Shown: piece after piece, positions 33,412-42,617 of the stretch
Position numbering within the stretch: position 1 is the stretch's first letter
Layout of the letters: each line of letters starts with the position of its first letter
Assembly (NCBI GenBank): GCA_035532535.1
Contig: DATKQT010000026.1
Span: 1-64,000, forward strand
Direction: 5' to 3'
Length of the DNA stretch: 64,000 nt
Source: Palsa-739 sp035532535
GTDB taxonomy: Bacteria > Actinomycetota > Thermoleophilia > Gaiellales > Gaiellaceae
The notes under the pieces: generated by a model
What the model saw: only the letters and a program-made list of their open reading frames with translations
The model's database searches: none
Told to the model about the DNA's origin: nothing
Position numbers and translations under genes: made by a program

Positions 33412-34641
33412 CTAGCCCGGCCCGCTGGAGCCGAGGTCGTGCTGAAGCGCGATCACCCAGATCAAGATAATCAGGGCAAAGCCGATCACGGACACGCGCT
33501 CGTACACCTCACGGGCGAGCGCGCGGCGGCGGACCCCCTCGATGATCGAGAAGAGGATGTGGCCGCCGTCGAGCGGCAGCAGCGGCAGCAGGTTGAGCAG
33601 CGCGAGCGACATGCTCACGAGGCCGACGATCTGGAGGTAGTAGTTGAACCCGACCTTCAGCGCGGCGGCCGAGATCCGGACGATGCCGACGGTGCTCGTC
33701 AGCTGTGTCTGGCCGTGGCTGTGAAAGAGAGAGCCGACTGCGCTGAAGGTTCCGGTGACGACCGTCCAGCAGTCCGAGGCGCCCCGGCTCGCGCTGTGGC
33801 CCAATGAATACGTGACGAGCTTCGCCGCCGGCTCGAAGCCCCAGATCCACCGGCCCTGAAGGCGAATCGTCTTCCGCGGCCCGAGGGTGATCATGTGGCC
33901 GCCGCGGTCGACGGTGACGGTGATCGCCCGGCCGTGGCTGCTCCGGATGAGACGCGAGACGGTGTCGAACGTCGTCGCCCGCTTGCCGTCGACGGCGACG
34001 ACATGGTCACCAGCCTGGAGCCCGGCAGCCGCCGCCGGTGTGTGGGCGGTGACGGCTGCGACCTCGTTGGTCGGCTGCGAGCTCGGCGCACCGGTCGCGT
34101 ACACGGCGGTGAAAATGAGGAAGGCTACGAGGACGTTCGCGAGCGGCCCGGCCGCGATGACGGCGATCCGCTTCCAGGTCGCCTGTCGCCAGTACGCGTC
34201 AGAGCTCGTTCCCTCGTCCACCTCGCGCAGCGCGCGATTCGCGGACCGGCGCGCCGACTTCGTGAGCTGCGCCTGCTCGACCGCCCGCCGCAGCTCGGGT
34301 ATGTGTCCCCGCGCTCCCTCGAGGTCGTCGGCGTCGAGAAAGCGGCGGACCTTCTGCACGACCGGCGCGAGCGATGCATCCTCGTGCAGCGCCGGCCCCA
34401 TGAACGCCTCGAGGTCGCTCCCTGCCGGACGATGCATGCCCGGGATGCGGACGTACCCGCCGAGTGGGATTGCGCCGATGCCGTACTCGATCCCCTTCCG
34501 CCTGACCTTTGCGATCGCGGGTGGGAACCCGATGTAGAACGCACGCGGCCGCATGCCCACGGCGAGTGCGACCGTGAAGTGGCCGAGCTCGTGCAGGAAC
34601 ACGAGGAGGACGAGGCCTAGGATGACGGTGACCCAGATCAT
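33412..34641 (-). CDS. rseP: Site-2 metalloprotease, RseP/RasP family
   Basis: 409 aa M50 intramembrane protease. HELGH zinc motif at residues 17-21, a PDZ domain about 190-270 (GLQAGDHVVAVDGKR), and the third-ligand motif LLPLLPLDGGH near 360. It cleaves membrane-bound anti-sigma factors or signal-peptide remnants (family knowledge). A charged insertion of about 90 residues lies between the first helix and the second. Start overlaps the dxr stop by 4 nt. Confidence 0.94.
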   Translation of the reverse strand: MIWVTVILGLVLLVFLHELGHFTVALAVGMRPRAFYIGFPPAIAKVRRKGIEYGIGAIPLGGYVRIPGMHRPAGSDLEAFMGPALHEDASLAPVVQKVRRFLDADDLEGARGHIPELRRAVEQAQLTKSARRSANRALREVDEGTSSDAYWRQATWKRIAVIAAGPLANVLVAFLIFTAVYATGAPSSQPTNEVAAVTAHTPAAAAGLQAGDHVVAVDGKRATTFDTVSRLIRSSHGRAITVTVDRGGHMITLGPRKTIRLQGRWIWGFEPAAKLVTYSLGHSASRGASDCWTVVTGTFSAVGSLFHSHGQTQLTSTVGIVRISAAALKVGFNYYLQIVGLVSMSLALLNLLPLLPLDGGHILFSIIEGVRRRALAREVYERVSVIGFALIILIWVIALQHDLGSSGPG

Positions 34642-35684
34642 GCGACGGGGATCGCGCGGGCTGCGCGATCAGCCTCCACCAGGTCGGCGAGATCGCGCGC
34701 AGGCGATCCGTCTGCGCGCTCGAGGGCGTCCGCGACGATCTCCGCGATCTCGAGGAACGGCAGCCGGCCCTCGAGAAACGCGGCCACACCGACTTCGTTC
34801 GCGGCGTTGAAGACACAGGGATAGGTTCCGCCCTTCTCCCCCGCTTCGCGCGCGAGCGCGAGCATCGGGAACGTCTCGACATCCGGTGCCTCGAAGACGA
34901 GCGAGAGCGACGTCAGCTCGAGCGGGGCGAGTGGCGTCGCCGCGCGCTCCGGATACGTGAGCGCGTACGAAATCGGCGCGCGCATGTCGGGGTAGCCGAG
35001 GTGCGCGAGTGCTGAGCCGTCACGGAAGCGCACGAGCGAGTGCACGATCGACGTCGGCTGCAGAACCACCTCGATGCGTTCGTACGGAACGGCGAACAGG
35101 AAGTGCGCCTCGATCAGCTCGAGCCCCTTGTTCGCGAGCGTCGCCGAGTCGACGGTGATCTTCGGCCCCATGCGCCACGTGGGATGCGCAAGCGCCTCCT
35201 CCGGCGTCACCGCCGTGAGCTCGTCCCGGGTGCGGCCGCGAAACGGCCCGCCCGATCCGGTGAGGACGAGCGAGTCGACCTGTTCCGGCGCACGGCCTTC
35301 GAGGCACTGGAAGAGCGCCGAGTGCTCGCTGTCGACCGGAAGGATCCTCCCACCGCCGCGCCGTTGTGCGTCGAGGGCGAGATCGCCGGCTGCGACGAGG
35401 CTCTCCTTGTTCGCGAGCGCCAGATCCACGCCGTGCTCGAGCGCCCACACCGTCGCGTGCACGCCGGCGAAGCCGACGACCGCGTTGAGGACGACGTCCG
35501 GCCGCGCCCGGTCGAGGAGCTCGGTGAGGTCGCCGCCGACCTGTTTGAGCGGCGCGTCTATGTCGTCCAGCGGCGAGGAGCCGGAGGCCGCGGCACAGAG
35601 CTCGAGCTCCGGGTGCGCTTGGACGATCTCGATCGCCTGGCGGCCGATCGACCCCGTGGCGCCGAGAAGAGCGACGCGCTTCAC
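34638..35684 (-). CDS. dxr: 1-deoxy-D-xylulose 5-phosphate reductoisomerase
   Basis: 348 aa, second step of the MEP pathway. NADPH-binding LLGATGSIGRQ, ALANKESLVAAG, the metal/substrate motif PVDSEHSALFQ, TGSGGPFRG and GPKITVDSATLANKGLE. About 30 residues shorter than the E. coli enzyme, mainly in the N-terminal domain. GTG 35684 has no Shine-Dalgarno; TACACT lies six bases upstream, between cdsA and dxr, suggesting an internal leaderless promoter. Confidence 0.95.
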   Translation of the reverse strand: MKRVALLGATGSIGRQAIEIVQAHPELELCAAASGSSPLDDIDAPLKQVGGDLTELLDRARPDVVLNAVVGFAGVHATVWALEHGVDLALANKESLVAAGDLALDAQRRGGGRILPVDSEHSALFQCLEGRAPEQVDSLVLTGSGGPFRGRTRDELTAVTPEEALAHPTWRMGPKITVDSATLANKGLELIEAHFLFAVPYERIEVVLQPTSIVHSLVRFRDGSALAHLGYPDMRAPISYALTYPERAATPLAPLELTSLSLVFEAPDVETFPMLALAREAGEKGGTYPCVFNAANEVGVAAFLEGRLPFLEIAEIVADALERADGSPARDLADLVEADRAARAIPVA

Positions 35685-35702
35685 CGAATCAGTGTAGGTG
35701 CC

Positions 35703-36506
35703 TCATGCATGTCCAAGCCCGAGCAGCAGGAAGTAGGCCGCCGGCGCGGCGAAGAGCAGCGCGTCCACGCGGTCGAGGATGCCGCCGTGGCCGCCGAGCA
35801 GCCTTCCCGTGTCCTTGACCTGCATGTCGCGCTTCAGCATCGACTCGAACAGGTCCCCCGCCACCGAGGCGAGCACGACGACGACGCCGAGGACGACCGA
35901 CTGCCACACGTTGAGGTACGTGTGCCGCGTGTCGTACAGCGCGACGAACGAGACGAAGATTCCTGCAAGGGCACCGATGACGAAGCCCTCCCACGTCTTC
36001 CCCGGCGAGAGCGTCGGCGCGAGCTGGTGCCGTCCGATCAGCCGGCCGCCGAAGTATGCGAGCGTGTCGTTCGCCCACACCGTCAAGAGAACGGTGAACG
36101 CGAGCAGCCGGCCGTGATCGTGCGGATGACGCAGGAGAAGCAGAAAGCACAGCCCGAACCCGATCCACGCAGCACCGAGCACGGTGGCGCCTATCGCGAC
36201 CGTCGACGGCGCGCGCGTCTTCGCGAGCGCGCTCGCGGCGAACGCGAACAGGAACGTCGCGAGCAAGCCGCCGAGCATCCATGCGAGCCCGTTCGTCTCC
36301 GTCACGGTGAGGGCCAGCGCGACGCCGAGATAGATCGCCGGCGCGAGCGGCCGCAGCGGCCTGGCGACGGTGACGAACTCGTGGACGGCGACGAGGCTCG
36401 CGAGCAGGACGAGGACGTACAGCCACCAACCACCCAACCAGACGAGGCCCAGCACGACCGGGAGGCCGATGACGCCCACGACGACGCGGGAGATGAGATT
36501 GGTCAT
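35703..36506 (-). CDS. cdsA: Phosphatidate cytidylyltransferase
   Basis: 267 aa membrane enzyme making CDP-diacylglycerol. About eight hydrophobic helices, and the C-terminal signature with DTLAYFGGRLIGRH, LSPGKTWEGF, SVAGDLFESMLKRDMQVKD and GGHGGILDRVDALL. It supplies substrate for the CDP-alcohol phosphatidyltransferase at 5250. The ATG overlaps the uppS stop by 4 nt. Confidence 0.95.
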   Translation of the reverse strand: MTNLISRVVVGVIGLPVVLGLVWLGGWWLYVLVLLASLVAVHEFVTVARPLRPLAPAIYLGVALALTVTETNGLAWMLGGLLATFLFAFAASALAKTRAPSTVAIGATVLGAAWIGFGLCFLLLLRHPHDHGRLLAFTVLLTVWANDTLAYFGGRLIGRHQLAPTLSPGKTWEGFVIGALAGIFVSFVALYDTRHTYLNVWQSVVLGVVVVLASVAGDLFESMLKRDMQVKDTGRLLGGHGGILDRVDALLFAAPAAYFLLLGLGHA

Positions 36507-37201
36507 CGTCCGCCGAATCTGCGGCGCCGCTGCGCGTAGTCCTCCAACGCGCTGCGAAACTCCTCAGGCCCGAAGTCGGGCCACAGGGTGTCGGTGAAGA
36601 CGTATTCCGAGTAGGCGGACTGCCACAGGAGGAAGTTCGACAACCGCAGTTCCCCGGACGTGCGGATGACGAGATCCGGGTCCGGCATCGACGGTGCATA
36701 CAGCCGGCGCGCGAACGACTCCTCGTCGAACGGCCCTCCGTCCGCCGCGAGCCGCCGCGCCGCTTCGACGATCTCGGACCGGCCGCCGTAGTCGAACGCG
36801 ATCCAGAGGTGCAGGCGCCGCGCCGCCACCGTCGCGCGCTCGAGCTCCTCCATCTTGTCGCGCAACCAGTTCGGCGCGCGGTCGCGGCGACCGACGAACT
36901 GCGTGTGCACGCCCTCCCGTGCGAGGTCGTGCAGCTCGCGGTCGATCGTGTCCCCGAAGATCTCCATCAGCGCCGAGACCTCGTGCTCGGACCGCGCCCA
37001 GTTCTCGGTCGAGAACGCGTACACGGCGAGCGATGCGACGCCGACGTCGATCGCCGTCTCGACCACAGGTCGCAACGCCCGAGAGCCGGCGCGGTGTCCC
37101 TCCGCCACGTCGAGGCCGCGGGCGGACGCCCAGCGGCCGTTGCCGTCCATGACGATCGCAACCGCGCGCGGGATCTCGGTGAGGAGGTCGGTGGCCGTCA
37201 G
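36503..37201 (-). CDS. uppS: Isoprenyl diphosphate synthase, UppS family (CTG start proposed)
   Basis: 232 aa from CTG 37201. VMDGNGRWA (catalytic Asp), AVYAFSTENWARS, IRTSGELRLSNFLLWQSAYSE. Makes the polyprenyl carrier lipid for peptidoglycan. The only canonical in-frame start is the ATG inside IVMDGN, which would delete the first beta strand. CTG lies in a CTGA overlap with the frr stop; a GGAGG is ten bases upstream. The resulting N-terminus (TATDLLTEIPRAVAIVMDGN) matches the family. Confidence 0.92.
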   Translation of the reverse strand: MTATDLLTEIPRAVAIVMDGNGRWASARGLDVAEGHRAGSRALRPVVETAIDVGVASLAVYAFSTENWARSEHEVSALMEIFGDTIDRELHDLAREGVHTQFVGRRDRAPNWLRDKMEELERATVAARRLHLWIAFDYGGRSEIVEAARRLAADGGPFDEESFARRLYAPSMPDPDLVIRTSGELRLSNFLLWQSAYSEYVFTDTLWPDFGPEEFRSALEDYAQRRRRFGGR

Positions 37202-37761
37202 ACCTCCATGACCTCCGCCTCTTTGTGCCGCAACAGGTCGTCGATCTGCTTCGTGTGGTCGTCGGTCAGCTTCTGCACACGCTCCTCGGCGCGGTGCTCG
37301 TCGTCGGCTCCCACGTCGCCGCTGTCGACGAGCTCTTTCAGGTGCCGCATCGCGTCGCGACGGATGTCGCGCACCGCGACCCGGTGTCCCTCCGCGAGCC
37401 CGCGCACGACCTTGACGAGGTCCTTGCGCCGCTCTTCGGTGAGCTGGGGGATCGGAAGCCTGATCATCTTCCCGTCGTTCGACGGCGTGAGGCCGAGATC
37501 CGACTCCTGGATCGCCTTCTCGATGCTGCGGATGGAGCCCGGATCGAACGGTTGGATGGTGAGCATCCTGGCCTCGGGCACGCCGATCGTCGCGAGCTGC
37601 TTCAGCGGCGTCTTCGTGCCGTAGTAGTCGATCTCGATCCGGTCGAGCAGCGAAGCCGACGCGCGGCCGGTCCGCACGGTGTTGAACTCGGCGCGCGAGT
37701 GCTCGACCGACTTCCCCATCCGCGCCTGCGCTTCCTGGATCAGATCGTCGACGGTTGCCAT
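37198..37761 (-). CDS. frr: Ribosome recycling factor
   Basis: 187 aa, standard length. FNTVRTGRASASLLDRIEIDYYG, QPFDPGSIRSIEKAI, IRLPIPQLTEERRKDLVK. Releases post-termination ribosomes with EF-G. ATG 37761 preceded by GGAGGGCGGAG. 14 bases separate it from the pyrH stop. Confidence 0.96.
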   Translation of the reverse strand: MATVDDLIQEAQARMGKSVEHSRAEFNTVRTGRASASLLDRIEIDYYGTKTPLKQLATIGVPEARMLTIQPFDPGSIRSIEKAIQESDLGLTPSNDGKMIRLPIPQLTEERRKDLVKVVRGLAEGHRVAVRDIRRDAMRHLKELVDSGDVGADDEHRAEERVQKLTDDHTKQIDDLLRHKEAEVMEV

Positions 37762-37775
37762 CCTGCTCCGCCCTC

Positions 37776-38534
37776 CTAGTGCGTCTCGATGACCGTTCCG
37801 ACCCTCTCGCCCGCAACGACGCGCGCGATGTTGCCGTCGGCGAGCTCGAACACGTGGATCGTGAGCTTGTTGTCCATGCAGAGCGAGAGCGCCGTCGTGT
37901 CCATCACGCGCAGACCGCGCTCGATCGCCTCCAGGTGCGTGAGCTTCGGGATGAACGTGGCGCTCGGATCGATCCGCGGGTCGCCGTCGTACACGCCAGC
38001 GACGCCGTTCTTCGCCATGAGGATCGCGTCGGCGCCGATCTCGAGGGCGCGCAGCGAGGCAGCGGTGTCGGTGGTGAAGAACGGATTGCCGGTGCCGGCG
38101 GCGAAGATGACGATGCGGCCCTTCTCCAGATGCCGAATTGCCCGGCGCCTTATGTACGGCTCCGCCACCTCGGCGACGGCGAGCGCCGACTGCACGCGCG
38201 TGAGCGCACCCTGCCGCTCGAGCGCGTCCTGAAGCGCGAGTGCATTGAGCAGCGTGGCGAGCATTCCCGCGTAGTCCGCGGTCGCGCGCTCCATGCCCTC
38301 CGCAGCGGCCGCGAGACCACGGTAGAAGTTCCCGCCGCCGACCACGATCGCGACCTCGACGCCGCCTTCGCGGACGTCGGCGATCTCGCGGGCGAGGCTG
38401 CACACGACGCCGACGTCGATGCCGTACTCGCGCTCGCCCATGAGCGCCTCGCCCGACAGCTTCAGGAGGACGCGGTGGAAGCCCCCGCCCGAGGGCGCCA
38501 CTTTTGCCGCCGGCTCGGTTTGGCCGACGCTCAC
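37776..38534 (-). CDS. pyrH: UMP kinase
   Basis: 252 aa amino-acid-kinase-fold enzyme, UMP to UDP. VLLKLSGEALMGE, VVGGGNFYRG, DYAGMLATLLNALALQD, GTGNPFFTTDTAA, KNGVAGVYDGDPR. GTG 38534 overlaps the tsf stop (GTGA). The N-terminus carries about 18 extra residues before the first strand. Confidence 0.96.
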   Translation of the reverse strand: MSVGQTEPAAKVAPSGGGFHRVLLKLSGEALMGEREYGIDVGVVCSLAREIADVREGGVEVAIVVGGGNFYRGLAAAAEGMERATADYAGMLATLLNALALQDALERQGALTRVQSALAVAEVAEPYIRRRAIRHLEKGRIVIFAAGTGNPFFTTDTAASLRALEIGADAILMAKNGVAGVYDGDPRIDPSATFIPKLTHLEAIERGLRVMDTTALSLCMDNKLTIHVFELADGNIARVVAGERVGTVIETH

Positions 38535-39334
38535 CCTGCGACCGAGAAGCGCTGGAACTCGAGGACTTCCGCTCCGGTATCGGCGAGCGCCTGCGCGACC
38601 GTCTTGGAGGAGTCGTGGATCCACTCCTGCTCGAGCAGGACATTCACGCCGAAGAAGCGCTTGTTCAGCATCCCGTCGACGATCTTCTCGCGTGCCTGCT
38701 CCGGCTTCGACAGCACCTCGTCCGAGTTCGCGTAGATCTCGCGCTCCGCGGAGACGACGTCGGCCGGTACGTCCGCGCGCGCGATCCACTGTGGATTCGA
38801 CCACGAGATGTGCATCGCGAGCTTGCGCCCGAAGTCGGCGTCGGCGCCGCGCGTCTGCAGGAGCACGCCGAGCTTGTTTGCAGGCGGATGGGCGTATGCG
38901 GCGACGAGCCCACCGTCGACCGCTTCGAAGCGCGCCGCTCCGGCGACGACGATGTTCTCGCCGAGCTTGGCCGACAGCTCCACGCGCTGCTCGTCGAGCC
39001 CGGACTCCGCGCCGACGCCCTTCGCGTCGACAGCGTCGAGCACGGCCTTCGCGTACGCGAGGAACTCGTCGTTGTTGGAGACGGGCTCGGTCTCGCAACC
39101 GATCGCGACCATCGTGCCCTTGGACCCGTCGTCCACCAGGCGGTAGCCGACCTTGCCCTCGGTCGTCTCGCGGCCGGCCCGCTTCGCCGCGCTCGCCATT
39201 CCCTTCTCGCGCAGGAGGACGATTGCCGCGTCCATGTCGCCGTTCGTCTCCTGCAGTGCCTGCTTGCACGCCATCATCCCCGCGCCGGTGCGGTCGCGGA
39301 GCTCCTTGACGAGGCTCGCGGAGATCTCAGCCAT
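38531..39334 (-). CDS. tsf: Elongation factor Ts
   Basis: 267 aa. UBA-like N-terminus SLVKELRDRTGAGMMACKQAL, then KRAGRETTEGKVGYR and CETEPVSNNDEF. Nucleotide exchange for EF-Tu. Its ATG lies inside the 3' end of rpsB (8-nt overlap), closer than usual for this pair, where a gap or attenuator is common. Confidence 0.96.
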   Translation of the reverse strand: MAEISASLVKELRDRTGAGMMACKQALQETNGDMDAAIVLLREKGMASAAKRAGRETTEGKVGYRLVDDGSKGTMVAIGCETEPVSNNDEFLAYAKAVLDAVDAKGVGAESGLDEQRVELSAKLGENIVVAGAARFEAVDGGLVAAYAHPPANKLGVLLQTRGADADFGRKLAMHISWSNPQWIARADVPADVVSAEREIYANSDEVLSKPEQAREKIVDGMLNKRFFGVNVLLEQEWIHDSSKTVAQALADTGAEVLEFQRFSVAG

Positions 39335-40172
39335 CTGCGCTACGCGCCCCAGTTTCAGGGGCCTCCTCTGCAACCGGCTCCTCTGCAGTCCCCTCCGGCT
39401 CCGCAGCAGGCTCCTCCGCCTCTGCAGCCGGCTCCTCCGTCGGCTCCGCCTCTGCGCCGTTGCTTGCCGGCTTGAACTCCTTCACCGCGATCTTCTGCTT
39501 GCCCTGCTCGATCGCATCCGCGATGACGCGCGCGATGAGACCGCACGAGCGGATCGCGTCGTCGTTCCCGGGGATGACGTAGTCGGCTTCGTCCGGGTCG
39601 CAGTTCGTGTCCACGAGCGCAACGACCGGCATGTTCAGCCGGCGCGCCTCGCGCACCGCGAGCTGCTCCTTCTTCAGATCGATGATGAAGATCGCGTCCG
39701 GCTGGCGGCGCATGTCTGCGACACCGCCGAGGTTCGCCTCGAGCTTCTCCAGCTCGGCGGCCATCGCGATGCGCTCCTTGGCCGGGAGCAGGTCGAGCTG
39801 ACCCTCGTCGCGCAGGCGCCGCATCTCGTGCAGCCGCTCGATCCGGTCGGAGATCGTCCGCCAGTTGGTGAGCAGGCCGCCGAGCCAGCGATGGTTCACG
39901 TAGGGCATGCCGACGCGCTTCGCCTGGGTCTCGACCGCGTCCTGCGCTTGCTTCTTCGTGCCGACGAACAGCACGGTGCCGTTCCGCTCGGCGAGGTTGC
40001 GGACGAACAGCGCGGCCTCCTCGAGGTGCTCGCTCGTCTGCGTCAAATCGATGATGTAGATGCCGGACCGCTCGGTGAAGATGAAGCGGCGCATCTTGGG
40101 ATTCCAGCGTCGCGTCTGGTGGCCGAAGTGAACTCCGGCCTCCAGAAGCTCGCGCATGGAGGCAACGGGCAT
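39327..40172 (-). CDS. rpsB: Ribosomal protein S2
   Basis: 281 aa. MRELLEAGVHFGHQTRRWNPKM, IIDLTQT, VGTKKQAQ, NHRWLGGLLTNW, VVALVDTNCDPD. The last 50 residues are a Glu/Ala/Pro repeat tail typical of actinobacterial S2. GGAAGGAG five bases before ATG 40172. First gene of the long rpsB-to-rseP run. Confidence 0.97.
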   Translation of the reverse strand: MPVASMRELLEAGVHFGHQTRRWNPKMRRFIFTERSGIYIIDLTQTSEHLEEAALFVRNLAERNGTVLFVGTKKQAQDAVETQAKRVGMPYVNHRWLGGLLTNWRTISDRIERLHEMRRLRDEGQLDLLPAKERIAMAAELEKLEANLGGVADMRRQPDAIFIIDLKKEQLAVREARRLNMPVVALVDTNCDPDEADYVIPGNDDAIRSCGLIARVIADAIEQGKQKIAVKEFKPASNGAEAEPTEEPAAEAEEPAAEPEGTAEEPVAEEAPETGARSADG

Positions 40173-40299
40173 GGTGCTCCTTCCAGATTGGTTTGGCAGA
40201 GCGCCGGCGGAACCGAGGCGCAACCGGTCTCAAGGACCGGCACCCGCGCCGCGGGACGAGCCGCCGGGGAGAAGGGACGTTTCCGGGAGAGAGCTTAGC

Positions 40300-40324
40300 G
40301 GCGGCCCGGCCGAGCCGGGCCGCC
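40300..40324 (-). terminator. Hairpin after rluD
   Basis: 11-bp GC stem (GGCGGCCCGGC and complement) with a 3-nt loop directly downstream of the rluD stop and upstream of the rpsB leader. There is no T-run. It probably ends the rluD transcript and isolates the rpsB promoter. Confidence 0.6.
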
Positions 40325-40326
40325 TC

Positions 40327-41250
40327 TTATGGTCGGCATTGCAAGCAACGCCTTAAGCGACGAGCCGCAGAAAGGGCGGTTTCGAGGTCCGCAGGGAGCG
40401 GCGAGCTCACGTCGACCGGGTCACCGGTGAACGGGTGCGGGAAGGCCAGCCGGGCTGCATGCAGGAACTGGCGCTCGAGGCCGAGCTCTCCGGCCCGGCC
40501 GTATACGGGATCGCCGGCGACCGGCAGGTCGACGGCCGCCAGGTGGACGCGGATCTGATGCGTCCTCCCAGTCTCCAGGCGGACACGCAGGAGCGCGTGT
40601 CGCCGGAGGAGCTCGTCCATCTCGAAGTGCGTGACCGCCTCGCGCGGCGTGTCGGTGTCGAGCGAGTGGCGCAGCGCATCCCTCCGGTCACGGCCGATGG
40701 GCGCATCAATCGTGCCGCTCCGCGAGCGCGGCCGGCCGACCACGAGCGCCAGGTACTCGCGCGTCAGCGCACGCTGCTGTACGAGATCCTGAAGGCGTCG
40801 GTGCGCTTCAGGCGACCGCGCGACGACCATGAGGCCGGACGTGTCCCGATCGAGCCGGTGGACGATGCCCGGCCGCTCGGGCTCCTCGCCGCCCTCGACG
40901 TCGTAGGCCAGGAGACCGTGGACGAGCGTTCCGTGCGCGTGGCCGGGAGCCGGATGGACGACGAGCCCGGCCGGCTTGTCGACGACGAGCAGGTGCTCGT
41001 CCTCGTACGGCACGGTCAGCTCCATCTCCTCGGGTTGAAGCGCGCTCGTCACCGGGCCCGGGGGCTCGAACTCGAGCTCCTCGCCGCCGGACAGTCGTGA
41101 GCTCTTCGAGCGCGGGCTCCCGTCGACGAGCACGCCGCCGTCGCGCAGGAGCCGCTCGGCCACTGCGCGTGAGCCGATCTCGGGCAAGCCGGCGAGAAAG
41201 CGGTCGAGCCGCTCGCCGGCGGCGCTCTCAGGAACGCGCAGGTGCGTCAC
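40327..41250 (-). CDS. RluD-family rRNA pseudouridine synthase
   Basis: 307 aa. S4 RNA-binding domain (residues 5-65), catalytic HRLDRDTSGLMVVA with the essential Asp, and C-terminal RLETGRTHQIRVHL. Modifies 23S rRNA; exact uridines not inferable. GTG 41250 lies inside the lspA 3' end (23-nt overlap), the common lspA-rluD pairing. Confidence 0.93.
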   Translation of the reverse strand: MTHLRVPESAAGERLDRFLAGLPEIGSRAVAERLLRDGGVLVDGSPRSKSSRLSGGEELEFEPPGPVTSALQPEEMELTVPYEDEHLLVVDKPAGLVVHPAPGHAHGTLVHGLLAYDVEGGEEPERPGIVHRLDRDTSGLMVVARSPEAHRRLQDLVQQRALTREYLALVVGRPRSRSGTIDAPIGRDRRDALRHSLDTDTPREAVTHFEMDELLRRHALLRVRLETGRTHQIRVHLAAVDLPVAGDPVYGRAGELGLERQFLHAARLAFPHPFTGDPVDVSSPLPADLETALSAARRLRRCLQCRP

Positions 41251-41812
41251 GGCGGCCACGGTTGCGCGGCATCCGCTCCGCTGCAAGAAGCGTGGTCAGA
41301 AGGATGACGACGCCGACGACGATGAAGGTGTCTGCCAGATTGAAAGCCGGCCAGTAGCGCAGGTCGATGAAGTCGGTCACGTAGCCGAGGCGCACGCGGT
41401 CGACCAGGTTCGACACGCTCCCGCCGATCACGAGGCCGAGTGCCACCGGCAGCACCGGGTGGCGCGCGCCCGAGCGCGCGAAGAACACGAGCATCCATGC
41501 GACTGCGATCCCGGTGAGGACGATGACGACCGAGGTCGCGCTGGCGAAGAGCCCGAACGCGATGCCCGAGTTCTGCACATGATGGATCCAGAACGGCCCG
41601 ATGACGTGGATTCCGTCGTCGAGAGCGAGATGGCCGGTGACGATGTGCTTCGTGAGCTGGTCGGCCGCCACCGCTGCAAGGCCGATCGCCGCGAGGCCGA
41701 GCCACTGCATCGGTCCGGCGCGAAGCGAGCGCTCAGCCACCGAGATCGGCGTGAGCGCGTCCGTCGACGAGCCGACCCTGACATCCACCTCACGGCGCAG
41801 CGGTTCGCTCAC
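41228..41812 (-). CDS. lspA: Lipoprotein signal peptidase
   Basis: 194 aa aspartic membrane protease. DQLTKHIV, QNSGIAFGLF, the catalytic Asp pair in NLVDRVRLGYVTDF and FNLADTFI, four hydrophobic helices. The N-terminal 30 residues are a longer cytoplasmic tail than usual. ATG overlaps the YggU stop by 4 nt. Confidence 0.95.
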   Translation of the reverse strand: MSEPLRREVDVRVGSSTDALTPISVAERSLRAGPMQWLGLAAIGLAAVAADQLTKHIVTGHLALDDGIHVIGPFWIHHVQNSGIAFGLFASATSVVIVLTGIAVAWMLVFFARSGARHPVLPVALGLVIGGSVSNLVDRVRLGYVTDFIDLRYWPAFNLADTFIVVGVVILLTTLLAAERMPRNRGRRDAPARS

Positions 41813-42120
41813 GAGCGTCTGCCCTTTCTGCCCCGATCCATCGAGGACGCCGATGCGAGGCGCCGCTCGATGAGCGCAGGACCGACGCCGGTCAGCTCGA
41901 CGATCTTGTCGCGGGCGCTGTGCCCCGAAACGATCGCGACGGCGCTGAGGGGCAAGGCAAACGTGTCGGCCATGAGCCGAACGACGGCGTCATTGGCACG
42001 CCCCTGTTCCGGAGGTGCAGTTACGCGAACCTTCCACGCGTCTCCGTGGCGGCCGACGATCTCGGCCCGGCCGCTACCGGGGCTCACGCGCAGCCGCAGG
42101 CGCGTCGTGGCGGCGCTCAT
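41809..42120 (-). CDS. DUF167/YggU family protein
   Basis: 103 aa. RLRLRVSPGSGRAEIVG, VRVTAPPEQGRANDAVV and VSGHSARDKIVEL are the family motifs. Function unknown; the gene often sits near yggT and sepF, as here. Confidence 0.9.
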   Translation of the reverse strand: MSAATTRLRLRVSPGSGRAEIVGRHGDAWKVRVTAPPEQGRANDAVVRLMADTFALPLSAVAIVSGHSARDKIVELTGVGPALIERRLASASSMDRGRKGRRS

Positions 42121-42143
42121 GCTCCAATTGTAGGGGACTGCGG

Positions 42144-42602
42144 TTAAGCGGCTTCTGGCGCGGCGATGCGCGGCTCCCGATCGTGGAGCGTGTCCTCGAC
42201 GTCGGCGACGAGCTCGAGCACCGTGCGCAGTCGTTCTCGAAGCATCCGCGTCTCGGTGATGAGGCGTTCGTTCTCGGACAGCGAGCGCCGCTGCACCGCG
42301 CGCGCTTCCTGATGCGCCTCGGTGAGGATGAGCTCCGCCTCACGGCGCGCCTGCTCCTTCAGCTCCTGCGACGCGCGTTCCGCGGAGACGAGCGTCGTGC
42401 GCAGCAGCGCCTCCAGCTCGCGGTAGCGCACGAGGTCGTGCTCGAGCTGTTCGACCTTGTCCGCGAGGTCGGCGCGCTCGCGCCATACGTCCTCGAAGCT
42501 GGTGACGATCTCCGCGAGCAGCCGGTCGGTCGGGCCGCGCTTGTAGCCGAAGAAGCCTGTGCCCGGCGTCATGTGCAGAATCTCGACTGGTGTGAGTGCC
42601 AT
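42144..42602 (-). CDS. DivIVA-domain protein
   Basis: 152 aa. N-terminal GFFGYKRGPTDRLLAEI (residues about 16-32) is the lipid-binding DivIVA start, followed by a coiled coil. Likely recruited to curved membrane at poles or septa. Shorter than Wag31. Lies in a yggS-sepF-yggT-divIVA order typical of division clusters. Confidence 0.85.
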   Translation of the reverse strand: MALTPVEILHMTPGTGFFGYKRGPTDRLLAEIVTSFEDVWRERADLADKVEQLEHDLVRYRELEALLRTTLVSAERASQELKEQARREAELILTEAHQEARAVQRRSLSENERLITETRMLRERLRTVLELVADVEDTLHDREPRIAAPEAA

Positions 42603-42617
42603 CGGTTTCTCCCCTCT

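Noticed and set aside
40173..40299. A ribosomal-protein leader RNA upstream of rpsB
   Set aside because: GC-rich inverted repeats are present, but I see no pattern matching a known S2 leader; left unassigned.
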